Origin: Porphyromonas bennonis DSM 23058 = JCM 16335
GTDB lineage: Bacteria; Bacteroidota; Bacteroidia; Bacteroidales; Porphyromonadaceae
NCBI RefSeq assembly: GCF_000375645.1
Contig: NZ_AQWR01000005.1
Span: 168 to 64,167 of the forward strand
DNA: 64,000 nt
Reading direction: 5' to 3'
In this document: positions 37,987-46,699 of the stretch, one piece after another
Position numbering within the stretch: position 1 is the first letter of the stretch
How the letters are laid out: each line of letters begins with the position of its first letter
Notes under the pieces: model-generated
What the model saw: the letters and a program-made list of their open reading frames with translations, nothing else
Databases searched by the model: none
Told to the model about the DNA's origin: nothing
Program-made: the position numbers and the translations under genes

Positions 37987-39516
37987 ATGACTGATACTAC
38001 TCCATCACAGGTAAGAGTACGATTTGCACCCAGTCCTACCGGACCACTTCATATCGGTGGTGTGCGCACCGCTCTTTATAATTACCTCTTTGCCAAAAAT
38101 CAGGGCGGAAAGTTGCTTCTGAGGATTGAGGATACCGACTCTCGTCGGTTTGTCCCCGGAGCAGAGGAATACATCATTGAGTCCCTCAAGTGGCTTGGTA
38201 TCCATATCGACGAGGGTGTAGGTGTGGGAGGTGAGTATGGTCCCTACCGCCAGAGCGAGCGCAGGGACATTTACCGCAAGTATGTCCGCGAGCTGCTGGA
38301 TAGTGGTCAGGCCTATAAGGCGTACGACACCCCTGAGGAGCTGGAGCAGGCTCGTGAGAGTACCAAGAACTTTCAGTATGATGCATCCACCCGTATGGGT
38401 ATGCGCAACTCGCTCGCGCTGACTGAGAGCGAGTGCGAGGAGCTGGAGCAAGCTGGCGTGCCTTACGTTGTGAGGCTTCGGATAGAGCCGGGAGAGGCGA
38501 TCAGCTTCACCGATATGGTACGCGGTGAGGTGACCATCAACTCCTCGGAGCTTGACGACAAGGTGCTCTTCAAGCAGAGCGATGACCTCCCCACCTACCA
38601 TCTGGCTAACGTAGTAGATGATCATCTGATGAAGATCTCTCACGTCATACGTGGTGAGGAGTGGGTGACTTCTACACCTCTTCATGTCTTGCTATATCGT
38701 GCTTTTGGCTGGGAGAATGAGATGCCTCGATTTGCCCACCTACCCCTTTTACTTAAGCCCGAGGGTAGTGGCAAGCTTAGCAAGAGAGATGGGGACAAGT
38801 TTGGCTTCCCGGTCTTCCCCCTTCGCTGGGAGTCACCTGAGGACGGAGCTGTGAGCCCGGGCTATCGCGAGAGCGGCTACCTGCCTGAGGCGGTGGTTAA
38901 TTTTCTCGCTCTCCTGGGGTGGAATCCAGGTGATGATATTGAGCTTATGCCGATGAATGTCCTCATCCGTCGGTTTGACCTCAGCAGTGTCAATAAGAGT
39001 GGCGCCCGCTTCGACTACGAGAAGGGGAAGTGGTTCAATCAGCAGTACATCAGGATCTGCGACCTCGATCGCTTAGCTGACCTCTGTAAGCCTTACCTTG
39101 AGCAGGCGGGCATCACTTGTGACCACCACAAGCTGGTCTGTGCCCTTGAGTTGACACGTGAGCGACTGACTCTCCTCCCGGATGTCGTCGAGCAGACAGG
39201 CTACCTCCTCCAGGCGCCGACTGACTTTGATGAGAAATCGGTGAAGAAGCGGTGGAAGGAGGATAGCGCCAAGCAACTTACTGAGTACCTCGAGTATATC
39301 GACACCTTCTCGAGACCTCTCGATGTGAAGCTACTCGACGAGAAGACTCACGGCTGGCTGGAGGAGAAAGGCTATAAGATCGGAGTGGTGATGAACGCCC
39401 TCAGAGTGGCTCTCGTAGGGAAGGCGATAGGGCTCTACATCTACGACATCATCGACTTCATTGGTGTCAAGGAGACGAAGCAAAGGGTTCAGTACGCCAT
39501 TGAGCGACTAGGCTGA
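37987..39516 (+). CDS. gltX: Glutamyl-tRNA synthetase
   Basis: A 509-residue class Ib synthetase. The HIGH-type motif is [19 protein letters not shown] near residues 14-32, and the KMSKS-type loop is [12 protein letters not shown] near 260. Bacteroidota have a separate GlnS or amidotransferase; nothing here shows which tRNAs are charged. A strong bidirectional terminator follows at once. Confidence 0.97.
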   Translation: MTDTTPSQVRVRFAPSPTGPLHIGGVRTALYNYLFAKNQGGKLLLRIEDTDSRRFVPGAEEYIIESLKWLGIHIDEGVGVGGEYGPYRQSERRDIYRKYVRELLDSGQAYKAYDTPEELEQARESTKNFQYDASTRMGMRNSLALTESECEELEQAGVPYVVRLRIEPGEAISFTDMVRGEVTINSSELDDKVLFKQSDDLPTYHLANVVDDHLMKISHVIRGEEWVTSTPLHVLLYRAFGWENEMPRFAHLPLLLKPEGSGKLSKRDGDKFGFPVFPLRWESPEDGAVSPGYRESGYLPEAVVNFLALLGWNPGDDIELMPMNVLIRRFDLSSVNKSGARFDYEKGKWFNQQYIRICDLDRLADLCKPYLEQAGITCDHHKLVCALELTRERLTLLPDVVEQTGYLLQAPTDFDEKSVKKRWKEDSAKQLTEYLEYIDTFSRPLDVKLLDEKTHGWLEEKGYKIGVVMNALRVALVGKAIGLYIYDIIDFIGVKETKQRVQYAIERLG

Positions 39517-39529
39517 TATCTATATCAAG

Positions 39530-39575
39530 AAAAAAGCAGGACGTAAAGCTTAGTGCTTTGCGTCCTGCTTTTTTT
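39530..39575. terminator. Bidirectional Rho-independent terminator
   Basis: The stem AAAAGCAGGACGTAAAGC and GCTTTGCGTCCTGCTTTT (one G-T pair, 5-nt loop) has A and T runs on both outer sides. It serves the convergent gltX (plus) and LpxL-like gene (minus). Confidence 0.93.
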
Positions 39576-39576
39576 C

Positions 39577-40458
39577 TCATCGTTTCTCGTACTTGAAGCG
39601 CTTGTGACTCCAGAGGTAATAGGCCGGCTCTCTCCGGATCATCTCCTCTAATAGTACGTAAAACTGCTGCGTGAGTGTGAAGCCCCCCTGGTCGTCCTCC
39701 TTGTCATAGGGCATAGGGATGACTCTCACACTCCAGTAGCCTCTCCTCTCGCGATGCAGATCAAGGAAGTAAGCAGTCAGATTCAGTCTCCTTGTGATCT
39801 TTTCCGCCCCTACATGTGTAGGCACCTGCCGACCAAAGAAGTCAATGTAATGATGAAGTTTGTCTGCAGAGGGAGACTGGTCAGCCACATACCCTACCCC
39901 GAATGGCTTTCCTGACTGTCTTGCTGAGAGCACATACCGGAGCGTGTCTCTCATCTCAACCGACTTACTGCCGTGAGCCTGACGATTGGCAAGGATGATC
40001 TGGTCAGAGACCGGGTCGTGGAGCTGAGAGTAGATCTGTGCACAAGTGACCCCGGGAAGCCAGAGAGCGATGGATGGGATCCACTCCCACTGACCATAGT
40101 GACCGATGTAGAGGGTAAAATTGCGTCCACTCGCGGTATCCTCGCGGATCTGCTCTATGCCCTCAAAGGTGATGTGCTCCTTCATCTCCTCCTTCGACCA
40201 AGTCATCATCCTTGGAGCCTCCAGTATCAGATCGCAGAAGTAGCTGTAGAAGTCTTTCGCTATCTTTTGCCTCTCCTTCCTAGTAAGCTCCGGGAAGGCG
40301 ATCTCAAGATTGTGATCCACTACTTCTTTCCGGTACCGAACCACATCCCTGACCACCCAGGCCAAGAAATCAGACAGACGATAGAGCCGTCGGAGAGGGA
40401 TCCTACCAAGCCGCCGCCAGAGCCTGAGCACCCACTTGATCTTCTTTTCCTCTGTCAT
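39577..40458 (-). CDS. LpxL/HtrB-like lipid A acyltransferase
   Basis: A 293-residue member of the lysophospholipid/lipid A late acyltransferase family. The catalytic HX4E motif is HYGQWE near residue 120. A membrane-associated N terminus and basic character fit an inner-membrane enzyme facing the cytoplasm. It probably adds a secondary acyl chain to lipid A, though other acyl acceptors are possible. It is the last gene of the pyrE-SRPBCC-lipoprotein-GH20 run. Confidence 0.85.
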   Translation of the reverse strand: MTEEKKIKWVLRLWRRLGRIPLRRLYRLSDFLAWVVRDVVRYRKEVVDHNLEIAFPELTRKERQKIAKDFYSYFCDLILEAPRMMTWSKEEMKEHITFEGIEQIREDTASGRNFTLYIGHYGQWEWIPSIALWLPGVTCAQIYSQLHDPVSDQIILANRQAHGSKSVEMRDTLRYVLSARQSGKPFGVGYVADQSPSADKLHHYIDFFGRQVPTHVGAEKITRRLNLTAYFLDLHRERRGYWSVRVIPMPYDKEDDQGGFTLTQQFYVLLEEMIRREPAYYLWSHKRFKYEKR

Positions 40459-40461
40459 AAC

Positions 40462-42408
40462 TCACTGGAGCATATCGTCTACAAAAACTGCCGTTGCCAT
40501 CCATTTGACCGGAGCATACCATGCACTTCCGGCGAAGGAGCCGACTGGAATTTTCAGAAGTATCGTATTCCACCCCTGTCGCAGGGTTACCCGTGTCGGA
40601 GGTCTCATCGTATAATTCTCGTCCCAGAATGGGATCTCAGGATCGCCCTTCTGACCAGAGTGAGCCCACAGTGGAGGGGAGATAGCCTCGCCATTAAGCC
40701 ATATCTGAGCATCGGTGTTGCTCCACTTGCCCTTGGGGAAAGCGTCCGCCCATTGCGACCTCGAGTAATCGTAGAAACCTACCCATAGACCCGACTCTCG
40801 CTCCTCGTCACTCCAGACCCGCCGATAGGCATAAACGGTCTGATTGGGAGCGGGATCGGTCCATAGCCCCTTGATCTGCGGATCCCAGAAATGCCTTAGT
40901 ATTAGTGTACCTCCTACAAAGGTCGTGTCGGGTGTCAGCCTCTCCAGTTCCCGTGGGGATAGTGACTCAATGGGGAAAGTCATGGCCGTCTTGCCGCCAT
41001 TGGGATAGGGGCCAAATACGCTCCAGCGGATCTCCGACTGAGCTATGTAAGGGAAAGGAAGCCCTTGCATATATCTCTTACCATAGATACAGAGCCGCCG
41101 CTCAAAGTCTCTAAAGCACTCGAAGTCTCTATCCGGGCTAAGACTGACGAAGTTGTCTACATATCCGCCCCCTCGCCAGCCTTTTTCTGCAAAGGCAACA
41201 AGCGATGGATAGGTCGGATTATGGACATGATTGAGATCGCCATAGAGCAGATTCCGATCATTCCATAAGCACAGTTCCCCACCAAGTAAGTGCTCATCAT
41301 TGTTGTCGGAGTCACTGTCCAGGATACTGTGATAGAAGATCGAGACAACACTCTCCAGCGGATCCATGTGATTGATGTAGAGGTTTCGAGAATCTATCTT
41401 TGCAACCTTGGGATTATCGATCTCCGACTTCTCTGCGGCGCTCCAGAGCTGGCGGATCACAGTCTCGGGATAATTACCCCCGGGGCTCCAGCCGATCACC
41501 TTCACCCCCTTATCTTCTAAGAATGAGACCACAGTGGGTACAAAGTCTCGATTGTGGATTTTCACCTCGTCCGCACCGATATGCAGATAAGGACAGTTGA
41601 CTTGTGATAGAAACTCGTCCAGCAACTCAAGTGTAATCGCCTGTCCCTTCTCGCTCTGCATGGAGCAGTCCATTGTCCTCTCAAATGCAGCAGAGTGCCC
41701 GGGCATATCTATCTCAGGGAGGAAGAGGATGAACCGCTCCTCGCAATACCGACGAAGTTCCTCAAGCTCTTCATAACGATAGAATAGCCCCTTGTCTCTC
41801 GTCATCGTAGCCGGGTCATTGAGCTCGGGATACAGCCGGCTTTCGAGGCGCCACGCCACATCCTCGGTGGCGTGGAAGTGAAAGACATTGAGCTTCAGAC
41901 CGGCCATGGCATCAATCTGCTGCTTCAGTAGCGCCACCGACTGATAGTTGCGCCCCACATCCGCCAGAAATCCCCGCCAGCGAAAGGCTGGTGCATCCTC
42001 CACCAGTCCACAGGGAATGCCGGAGTCGGAGACCAATTGTCTCAGCGTCTGTATCCCATTGTACACTCCCCTTATCGACCTCCCCTCGATAAGGACCTCT
42101 GATGGGGAAACAAGGACACGGTATGCCTCAACACTGGGGCTAAAAGAGAGCGTATCCGTACAGCGGAGGGAGAGTGTCACCTCATGCCCTGCTCGGCGTG
42201 GAAAAGCTCGGTCTATTGCAGGCGTAAGAGTGGAAAGACTGTCGCTTGACAGTTGTGGGATGAGGGCGAAGTCGGAGGGAATCGCCCCTGGATGCTGCTC
42301 CGCAAGGAGTGGACGAGGGATGATATCCTTATATGGTGACTCCTGAGCGAAAACAGAACTAATGGATGCCAGAGCCAGACATAGAAGAAGTAGGAAAGGT
42401 TTATTCAT
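40462..42408 (-). CDS. GH20 beta-N-acetylhexosaminidase, secreted
   Basis: A 648-residue protein with a signal peptide (cleavage likely after ISSVFA, residue about 21), an N-terminal GH20b-like domain and a GH20 barrel. The catalytic Asp-Glu pair is in HIGADEV near residue 275. The C-terminal 150 residues form a beta-rich domain. It releases terminal N-acetylglucosamine or galactosamine from glycans, so host mucin or recycled cell-wall sugars are plausible substrates. It is secreted to the periplasm or beyond. Confidence 0.93.
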   Translation of the reverse strand: MNKPFLLLLCLALASISSVFAQESPYKDIIPRPLLAEQHPGAIPSDFALIPQLSSDSLSTLTPAIDRAFPRRAGHEVTLSLRCTDTLSFSPSVEAYRVLVSPSEVLIEGRSIRGVYNGIQTLRQLVSDSGIPCGLVEDAPAFRWRGFLADVGRNYQSVALLKQQIDAMAGLKLNVFHFHATEDVAWRLESRLYPELNDPATMTRDKGLFYRYEELEELRRYCEERFILFLPEIDMPGHSAAFERTMDCSMQSEKGQAITLELLDEFLSQVNCPYLHIGADEVKIHNRDFVPTVVSFLEDKGVKVIGWSPGGNYPETVIRQLWSAAEKSEIDNPKVAKIDSRNLYINHMDPLESVVSIFYHSILDSDSDNNDEHLLGGELCLWNDRNLLYGDLNHVHNPTYPSLVAFAEKGWRGGGYVDNFVSLSPDRDFECFRDFERRLCIYGKRYMQGLPFPYIAQSEIRWSVFGPYPNGGKTAMTFPIESLSPRELERLTPDTTFVGGTLILRHFWDPQIKGLWTDPAPNQTVYAYRRVWSDEERESGLWVGFYDYSRSQWADAFPKGKWSNTDAQIWLNGEAISPPLWAHSGQKGDPEIPFWDENYTMRPPTRVTLRQGWNTILLKIPVGSFAGSAWYAPVKWMATAVFVDDMLQ

Positions 42409-42409
42409 C

Positions 42410-42934
42410 TTAGTAGCCGATAATTAAGTCTCTTCCGCGGACCATGGCAGGGTAGCGCTTCAGCACCGCCGCCGGCAGGTCCTTACGGATCTGCTGTCCC
42501 ACACCAAGCGATAGATCGTATACGGCACCGCACTTGTCGCAGGTGGCAGACATCAGTGTCTCCATTGCCGGGACATGATCCGGTCTTACCACCCCCGCCG
42601 TGGGATAGCAGAGGGGACACTGAGCATCATATGCCGCATAGCCACCACCCTCCACCTCACCCGGAAGTCCATGGCATACGAGCACCCCCCCCACTCCGAG
42701 CAGATCGCTCTGATGACGAGGAGTAATGATAAGGATCGCAGTCTGAGGGGAGGCAATTGACCTTCCCTCGGAGGACATGAGATCAATGGTGTAGGACACC
42801 GGAAGGTCCGGTAGTGTATCCTGTATGGGCGTGTCGGTGCCGAAGTGTCTGCAAGAGAGGACGGTCACAGCCAGCACCAGCACTGTGACCATTTGAGGGA
42901 GTGGGTAGAGTACTTCTGACTTACTTCTTGCCAA
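42410..42934 (-). CDS. Lipoprotein with a Rieske-like/CxxC domain
   Basis: A 174-residue protein with a lipobox (VTVLSC, Cys near residue 28). The mature part contains YAAYDAQCPLCYP and, further on, CDKCGAVYDLSLG, arranged like the two ligand loops of a Rieske domain but with cysteines instead of histidines. It could hold iron or zinc, or simply a structural fold. Similar lipoproteins occur in Bacteroidota, but I know no function. The start overlaps the SRPBCC gene by 14 bp. Confidence 0.6.
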   Translation of the reverse strand: MARSKSEVLYPLPQMVTVLVLAVTVLSCRHFGTDTPIQDTLPDLPVSYTIDLMSSEGRSIASPQTAILIITPRHQSDLLGVGGVLVCHGLPGEVEGGGYAAYDAQCPLCYPTAGVVRPDHVPAMETLMSATCDKCGAVYDLSLGVGQQIRKDLPAAVLKRYPAMVRGRDLIIGY

Positions 42935-43352
42935 GGAAGCGATCCACGTCCAGGAGTTCGAGACTATCAGCCATCTTATCCAGCATAGGCTGCAGCTTAG
43001 TCTTCACCATACCGGCGACGAAGGAGGGTGCCTCTACTTCGACAGACACCTGAGTCTTGGTGTTTTCGCCATCGGGCTGAAAATTAAGCACCAGCTCCAC
43101 CGGAACCGGAGCTCCCTCTGCCTTGTAGCTGACAAGAGAGGGTTTCTCTATGCGGTTGCGACGAAGGGTAATGTCACCGACAAATGGAAGCTTGGCAGCG
43201 ATGCTATCATCGGTTACGGAGACATCCTTAAACATCGGCTTATCGCCCACCTTGCTCAGGAAGTGACGTGCCGACTCCGGCTCTCCCGCTAGATCAAATA
43301 CCGTCTCTATATCCTTCTTAATGGTAAACGGTCTGCTATTGATTACCTGCAT
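42921..43352 (-). CDS. SRPBCC (START-like) family protein
   Basis: A 143-residue protein with the helix-grip pattern: an N-terminal beta strand (RPFTIKKDIETVFDLAG), a curved sheet and a long C-terminal helix ending in MLDKMADSLELL. Such folds bind hydrophobic ligands. No ligand can be inferred. It sits between pyrE (23 bp) and the lipoprotein gene. Confidence 0.7.
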   Translation of the reverse strand: MQVINSRPFTIKKDIETVFDLAGEPESARHFLSKVGDKPMFKDVSVTDDSIAAKLPFVGDITLRRNRIEKPSLVSYKAEGAPVPVELVLNFQPDGENTKTQVSVEVEAPSFVAGMVKTKLQPMLDKMADSLELLDVDRFLGKK

Positions 43353-43375
43353 ATCTATCGTCTATTCTACGTGCA

Positions 43376-44017
43376 TTATTTACCCCAGTTGGCCGGATCC
43401 TTCCTCCACTCCTTGAGGGTCTCCACCTGGTCGCTGTGGATAAATCCTCTCCTCTCCGCCTCTGCAACCACGTGATTATAGTCGCTGAGGGTGTACATCG
43501 GTATGGAAGCCTCAGTAAAGGCATCCTCAGCGACGGCAAAGCCATGAGAGTAAGTAGCGACCAGTCCGAGCACCTCATAACCGGCTGCCTGCAGTGCCCT
43601 CGCTGCTGAGAGACTGCTACCACCGGTGGAGATAAGGTCCTCGATGACCACCACCTTGGCATTCTTATCTATGGAGCCCTCGATCTGATTTTGCATCCCA
43701 TGATCCTTAGCCTTTGCGCGGATATAGGAGAGGGGCAGATGCATGCGATCGGCGACAAGAGCTGCCTGAGGGATACCACCCGTGGCGACACCGGAGACTG
43801 CTGTGACCTGAGGGAATTTATCCTTGATCAGATCCACCAGCGCATCAGCGATCTGTGTACGGATCTCCGTCGACGAGAGCGTCACTCTATTATCGCAGTA
43901 GATGGGACTATGCCAGCCCGAGGCCCATGTGTAGGGATGTTCAGGGTTAAGTGACACTGCATGAGCGTCCAGCAGGAGCTTAGCAATCTTCTCAGCTACG
44001 GTTATGGAGGTAAACAT
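43376..44017 (-). CDS. pyrE: Orotate phosphoribosyltransferase
   Basis: A 213-residue enzyme that joins orotate to PRPP. The PRPP motif VVVIEDLISTGGSS and the flexible loop RAKAKDHGMQNQIEG with catalytic lysines are clear. It heads a minus-strand run whose other genes are unrelated to pyrimidines. A -7 box lies 36-43 bp upstream of its ATG. Confidence 0.96.
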   Translation of the reverse strand: MFTSITVAEKIAKLLLDAHAVSLNPEHPYTWASGWHSPIYCDNRVTLSSTEIRTQIADALVDLIKDKFPQVTAVSGVATGGIPQAALVADRMHLPLSYIRAKAKDHGMQNQIEGSIDKNAKVVVIEDLISTGGSSLSAARALQAAGYEVLGLVATYSHGFAVAEDAFTEASIPMYTLSDYNHVVAEAERRGFIHSDQVETLKEWRKDPANWGK

Positions 44018-44052
44018 AGGGTGTTATTTCGTGAGTTATATTATCCAGCACC

Positions 44053-44060
44053 CAAAGGTA
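44053..44060 (-). promoter_or_regulatory. Promoter -7 box of the pyrE unit
   Basis: The minus strand reads TACCTTTG, 35 bp before the pyrE ATG. It diverges from the metY leader promoter at 44202-44209. Confidence 0.65.
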
Positions 44061-44178
44061 ACTCATTTTTCTCTACCTGCCGACCTGATTTTCACTGCTT
44101 GCGATGCTATAACCTTATTCTGAGAAATGGTTTTGTAACACAGTATTTATTCCGTAAATAGAATAATCATCAAATATA

Positions 44179-44209
44179 TTTGCTACTTAAATGTATTTTC
44201 GTACCTTTG
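44179..44209 (+). promoter_or_regulatory. Promoter of the metY-metX-thrA leader
   Basis: TTTG (44179-44182), a 19-bp spacer and TACCTTTG (44202-44209) are the best full match to the Bacteroidota promoter in the window. The start of the Met-rich leader peptide follows 22 bp after the -7 box. Confidence 0.85.
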
Positions 44210-44231
44210 TCACACTGTTCAAATAAACATT

Positions 44232-44468
44232 ATGAGACAAAAGAGCTACATATCCCTCTGCAGCATGCTGCCGCAGATGATGATGCGGATGTACGGCGTA
44301 CACTCGTCGGCTCTATCGTGTCCACACTTGGTCTCGAAACTATTTCCGAAGACAACATTCATGCACACGAAGCGAAACCGACGAGCCAGAAGCTCAGATT
44401 GGTTTCGCTTCACTTTTATCATCACATACACTACACCCTACCATTATGTCACACTTTTCTCAGCCTAA
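44232..44468 (+). CDS. Met-rich leader ORF (putative leader peptide)
   Basis: The frame opens with ATG close behind the promoter and reads MRQKSYISLCSMLPQMMMRM over its first 20 codons: six Met in 20 codons, four of them at codons 16-18 and 20. The rest shows no domain. It ends at 44468, overlapping the metY start by 23 bp. I read it as the sensing part of an attenuator for the methionine genes behind it. The lack of an early stop codon is unusual for a leader peptide. Confidence 0.55.
   Translation: MRQKSYISLCSMLPQMMMRMYGVHSSALSCPHLVSKLFPKTTFMHTKRNRRARSSDWFRFTFIITYTTPYHYVTLFSA
44303..44417 (+). promoter_or_regulatory. Candidate attenuator: antiterminator and terminator stems
   Basis: Terminator form: GAAGCGAAACC (44369-44379) pairs perfectly with GGTTTCGCTTC (44401-44411), with an inner GAGC/GCTC stem, then TTTT at 44414-44417. 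Antiterminator form: CTCGTCGG (44303-44310) pairs perfectly with CCGACGAG (44378-44385), which removes the end of the terminator arm and the inner stem. A smaller hairpin TGTAC/GTACA (44290-44302) sits between the Met codons and the antiterminator arm. Confidence 0.55.
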
Positions 44469-45747
44469 GTACACTCCTGAGACCATTGCACTCCACTATG
44501 GCTACGATCCTCTTGCTACCGGTCACCATGCGGTGTCCGTTCCGCTGGTAGCCTCGACCGCATACGCCTTCGCCGACTCACAGGAGGCGATCGACATCTT
44601 TGCACTCCGCAAGGAGGGGTTCCTCTACTCCCGACTCGGCAGTCCCACTGTGGACGTCCTCGAGAAGCGACTCGCCGCATATGAGGACGGAGTCGGTGCA
44701 GTGGTTACCGCGACGGGACAGAGCGCCCACAGTACACTCTTCCTCACCCTGCTCCGATCTGGGGACCACGTCGTCGCCTCCAATAGCATCTACGGCGGGA
44801 CCTTTAATCTCCTCGAGTCGACCCTACCCCGCTTCGGCATCACCACTACCTTTGTAGACATCAATAATGCAGAAGAAGTGGAGGCTGCCATCACCGACAA
44901 GACCAAGCTGGTCTTCTGCGAGACACTCAGCAACCCACGGCTAACCATCACCAATATCCCCGAGGTATCCGAGATAGCTCATCGCCACGGTCTGCCTCTC
45001 GTGGCAGACATTACCCTCACCGAGGGGATCAGCCATGCCATTAGTGAGGGCGCCGACGTCCTCACATCTGCTCTCACCAAGATTGTCTGCGGCAACGGCA
45101 CGACCCTTGGAGGGGCGATCATCGACTCCGGTCGGTACGACTGGGGTGGCGGGCGTTTCCCCGAGCTCTCAGAGCCCTGCCCCACATACAACAACATCTC
45201 CTTTACGGAAACCTTCGGACCCCAGGCACTCATCACGGCACTCCGCGCTATCGGTCTGCGGGACCTCGGGACCGGGCTCAGTCCCCTCAATGCCTACGAG
45301 ATGATCAAGGGACTGGAGACGCTCGACCTGAGGGCGCACGCCATTAGTGACCGTACCCGTGAGCTGGCTGAGTGGCTGGAGGCTAATCCAAAGGTCGCCT
45401 GGGTTCGCTACCCCACCCTTCCCTCTCACGATCAGAGCGACCTCTGCCGGACTTTGCTCGGAGGCTTTGGCGGTGGGATCCTCACCTTTGCACCCAAGGG
45501 TGGTTATCATGCGGCTCGCAAGGTAACTGAGAGTACCCGGCTCTTTACACTCGTTGCTAATCTCGGTGACAGCAAGTCCCTCATTACCCATCCCGCCGGC
45601 ACCACCCACAGCCAGATGACCGAAGAGGAGCTCCGCCAGGCGGGTATCTCAGATGATCTCATACGTCTCTCTATCGGTCTAGAGAGCATCGAGGACCTGA
45701 AGGCAGATCTCCAATACGCACTCGACCAATCATGCTCGGACAAGTAA
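44446..45747 (+). CDS. metY: O-acetylhomoserine sulfhydrylase
   Basis: A 433-residue PLP enzyme of the Cys/Met metabolism family that makes homocysteine from O-acetylhomoserine and sulfide. SVPLVASTAYAFADSQEA and YSRLGSPTVDVLEKRLAAYE in the first 90 residues and the PLP-lysine in LTSALTKIVCGNGTTLGG near residue 205 are visible. It could instead use cysteine (cystathionine gamma-synthase), but length and neighbours favour MetY. It overlaps metX by 16 bp. Confidence 0.92.
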   Translation: MSHFSQPKYTPETIALHYGYDPLATGHHAVSVPLVASTAYAFADSQEAIDIFALRKEGFLYSRLGSPTVDVLEKRLAAYEDGVGAVVTATGQSAHSTLFLTLLRSGDHVVASNSIYGGTFNLLESTLPRFGITTTFVDINNAEEVEAAITDKTKLVFCETLSNPRLTITNIPEVSEIAHRHGLPLVADITLTEGISHAISEGADVLTSALTKIVCGNGTTLGGAIIDSGRYDWGGGRFPELSEPCPTYNNISFTETFGPQALITALRAIGLRDLGTGLSPLNAYEMIKGLETLDLRAHAISDRTRELAEWLEANPKVAWVRYPTLPSHDQSDLCRTLLGGFGGGILTFAPKGGYHAARKVTESTRLFTLVANLGDSKSLITHPAGTTHSQMTEEELRQAGISDDLIRLSIGLESIEDLKADLQYALDQSCSDK

Positions 45748-46679
45748 CGCTCTCGGGATTCACGAACTGGCGAGGGGAGAGTATCCCCTCACTCACACTC
45801 ACCTACCAGGTGGCAGGTCCCGCCCTCGGTGCCGCTCCGATCGTCCTCGTCTGCCATGCCCTCACCGGCAACTCTGCCGTCGTCGGTCCTGAGGGTTGGT
45901 GGGCAAAGCTCATCGGTCCGGGGCAGACGATCGACACGACCCGCTATACCATCCTCTCGATCGACATCCCGGGGAATGAGTATGCCGGCTCTGCGCCACT
46001 GGACGACCCATCCCTGCTCAGTGTCAGGGATGTGGCTCGCCTCTGGCTGCTCGTGCTGAGGGAGCTCCGTGTCGATCACCTCTACGCCCTCATCGGGCCC
46101 AGTCTCGGTGGAGGCATTGCCTGGCAGATTGCCGCCCTTGAGCCGACGCTGGCTGAGCTCCTCTTCCCCATAGCCACTGACTACAAGGCCTCCGACTGGC
46201 TTCTTGCCCAGACTGAGGTACAGAGACTGATACTGGATCACTCCGACCGCCCGATCCACGACGCGCGGGTCCACGCCATGCTCACCTACCGCACGCCGAA
46301 GTCTCTTATAGGTCGCTTTGAGGGGAAAACAACCGACAGCGGACTCCCCAGAGTACTTGACTGGCTTGACTACCACGGTCGCACGCTGGAGGGACGCTTC
46401 AGCCTAAGCGCCTACCGGGTGATGACCTTCCTTACGTCCACGATCCACGCGGCGGAGAGTGAGAAAGAGCTGACACGGATCGCCTCCGACATCCACCTTG
46501 TTGCCATTGACAGCGACCGCCTCTTCCCCTACTTCATCGCCTGTGAGACCATTGAGCGACTCAGGTGCTCCGGCAAAGAGCGTGCGGAGCTCCACACCAT
46601 TGTCTCCGACCATGGTCACGACGCTTTCCTCATCGAGTATGACCAGCTCTGCAGGATCATGAGTCCCTTCTTTCCTTAA
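45732..46679 (+). CDS. metX: Homoserine O-acetyltransferase
   Basis: A 315-residue alpha/beta hydrolase-fold acyltransferase. VLVCHALTGNSAVVG, the nucleophile elbow GPSLGGGIAWQIA near residue 120 and the C-terminal SDHGHDAFLIEYDQL with the catalytic histidine are all in place. It activates homoserine for MetY. It is coupled to metY by overlap and followed by thrA after 20 bp. Confidence 0.94.
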   Translation: MLGQVTLSGFTNWRGESIPSLTLTYQVAGPALGAAPIVLVCHALTGNSAVVGPEGWWAKLIGPGQTIDTTRYTILSIDIPGNEYAGSAPLDDPSLLSVRDVARLWLLVLRELRVDHLYALIGPSLGGGIAWQIAALEPTLAELLFPIATDYKASDWLLAQTEVQRLILDHSDRPIHDARVHAMLTYRTPKSLIGRFEGKTTDSGLPRVLDWLDYHGRTLEGRFSLSAYRVMTFLTSTIHAAESEKELTRIASDIHLVAIDSDRLFPYFIACETIERLRCSGKERAELHTIVSDHGHDAFLIEYDQLCRIMSPFFP

Positions 46680-46699
46680 ACCATAAGACAATTGTATAT

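Noticed and set aside
44221-44445. SAM riboswitch in the metY leader
   Set aside because: The leader has no GCTAAAGG-type strand or SAM-I/II core; the Met-codon run and switching stems explain it better.
44180-44551. Alternative 123-codon frame through the metY leader
   Set aside because: Its start would lie upstream of the -7 box, so it could not be on the transcript, and it shows no family motif.
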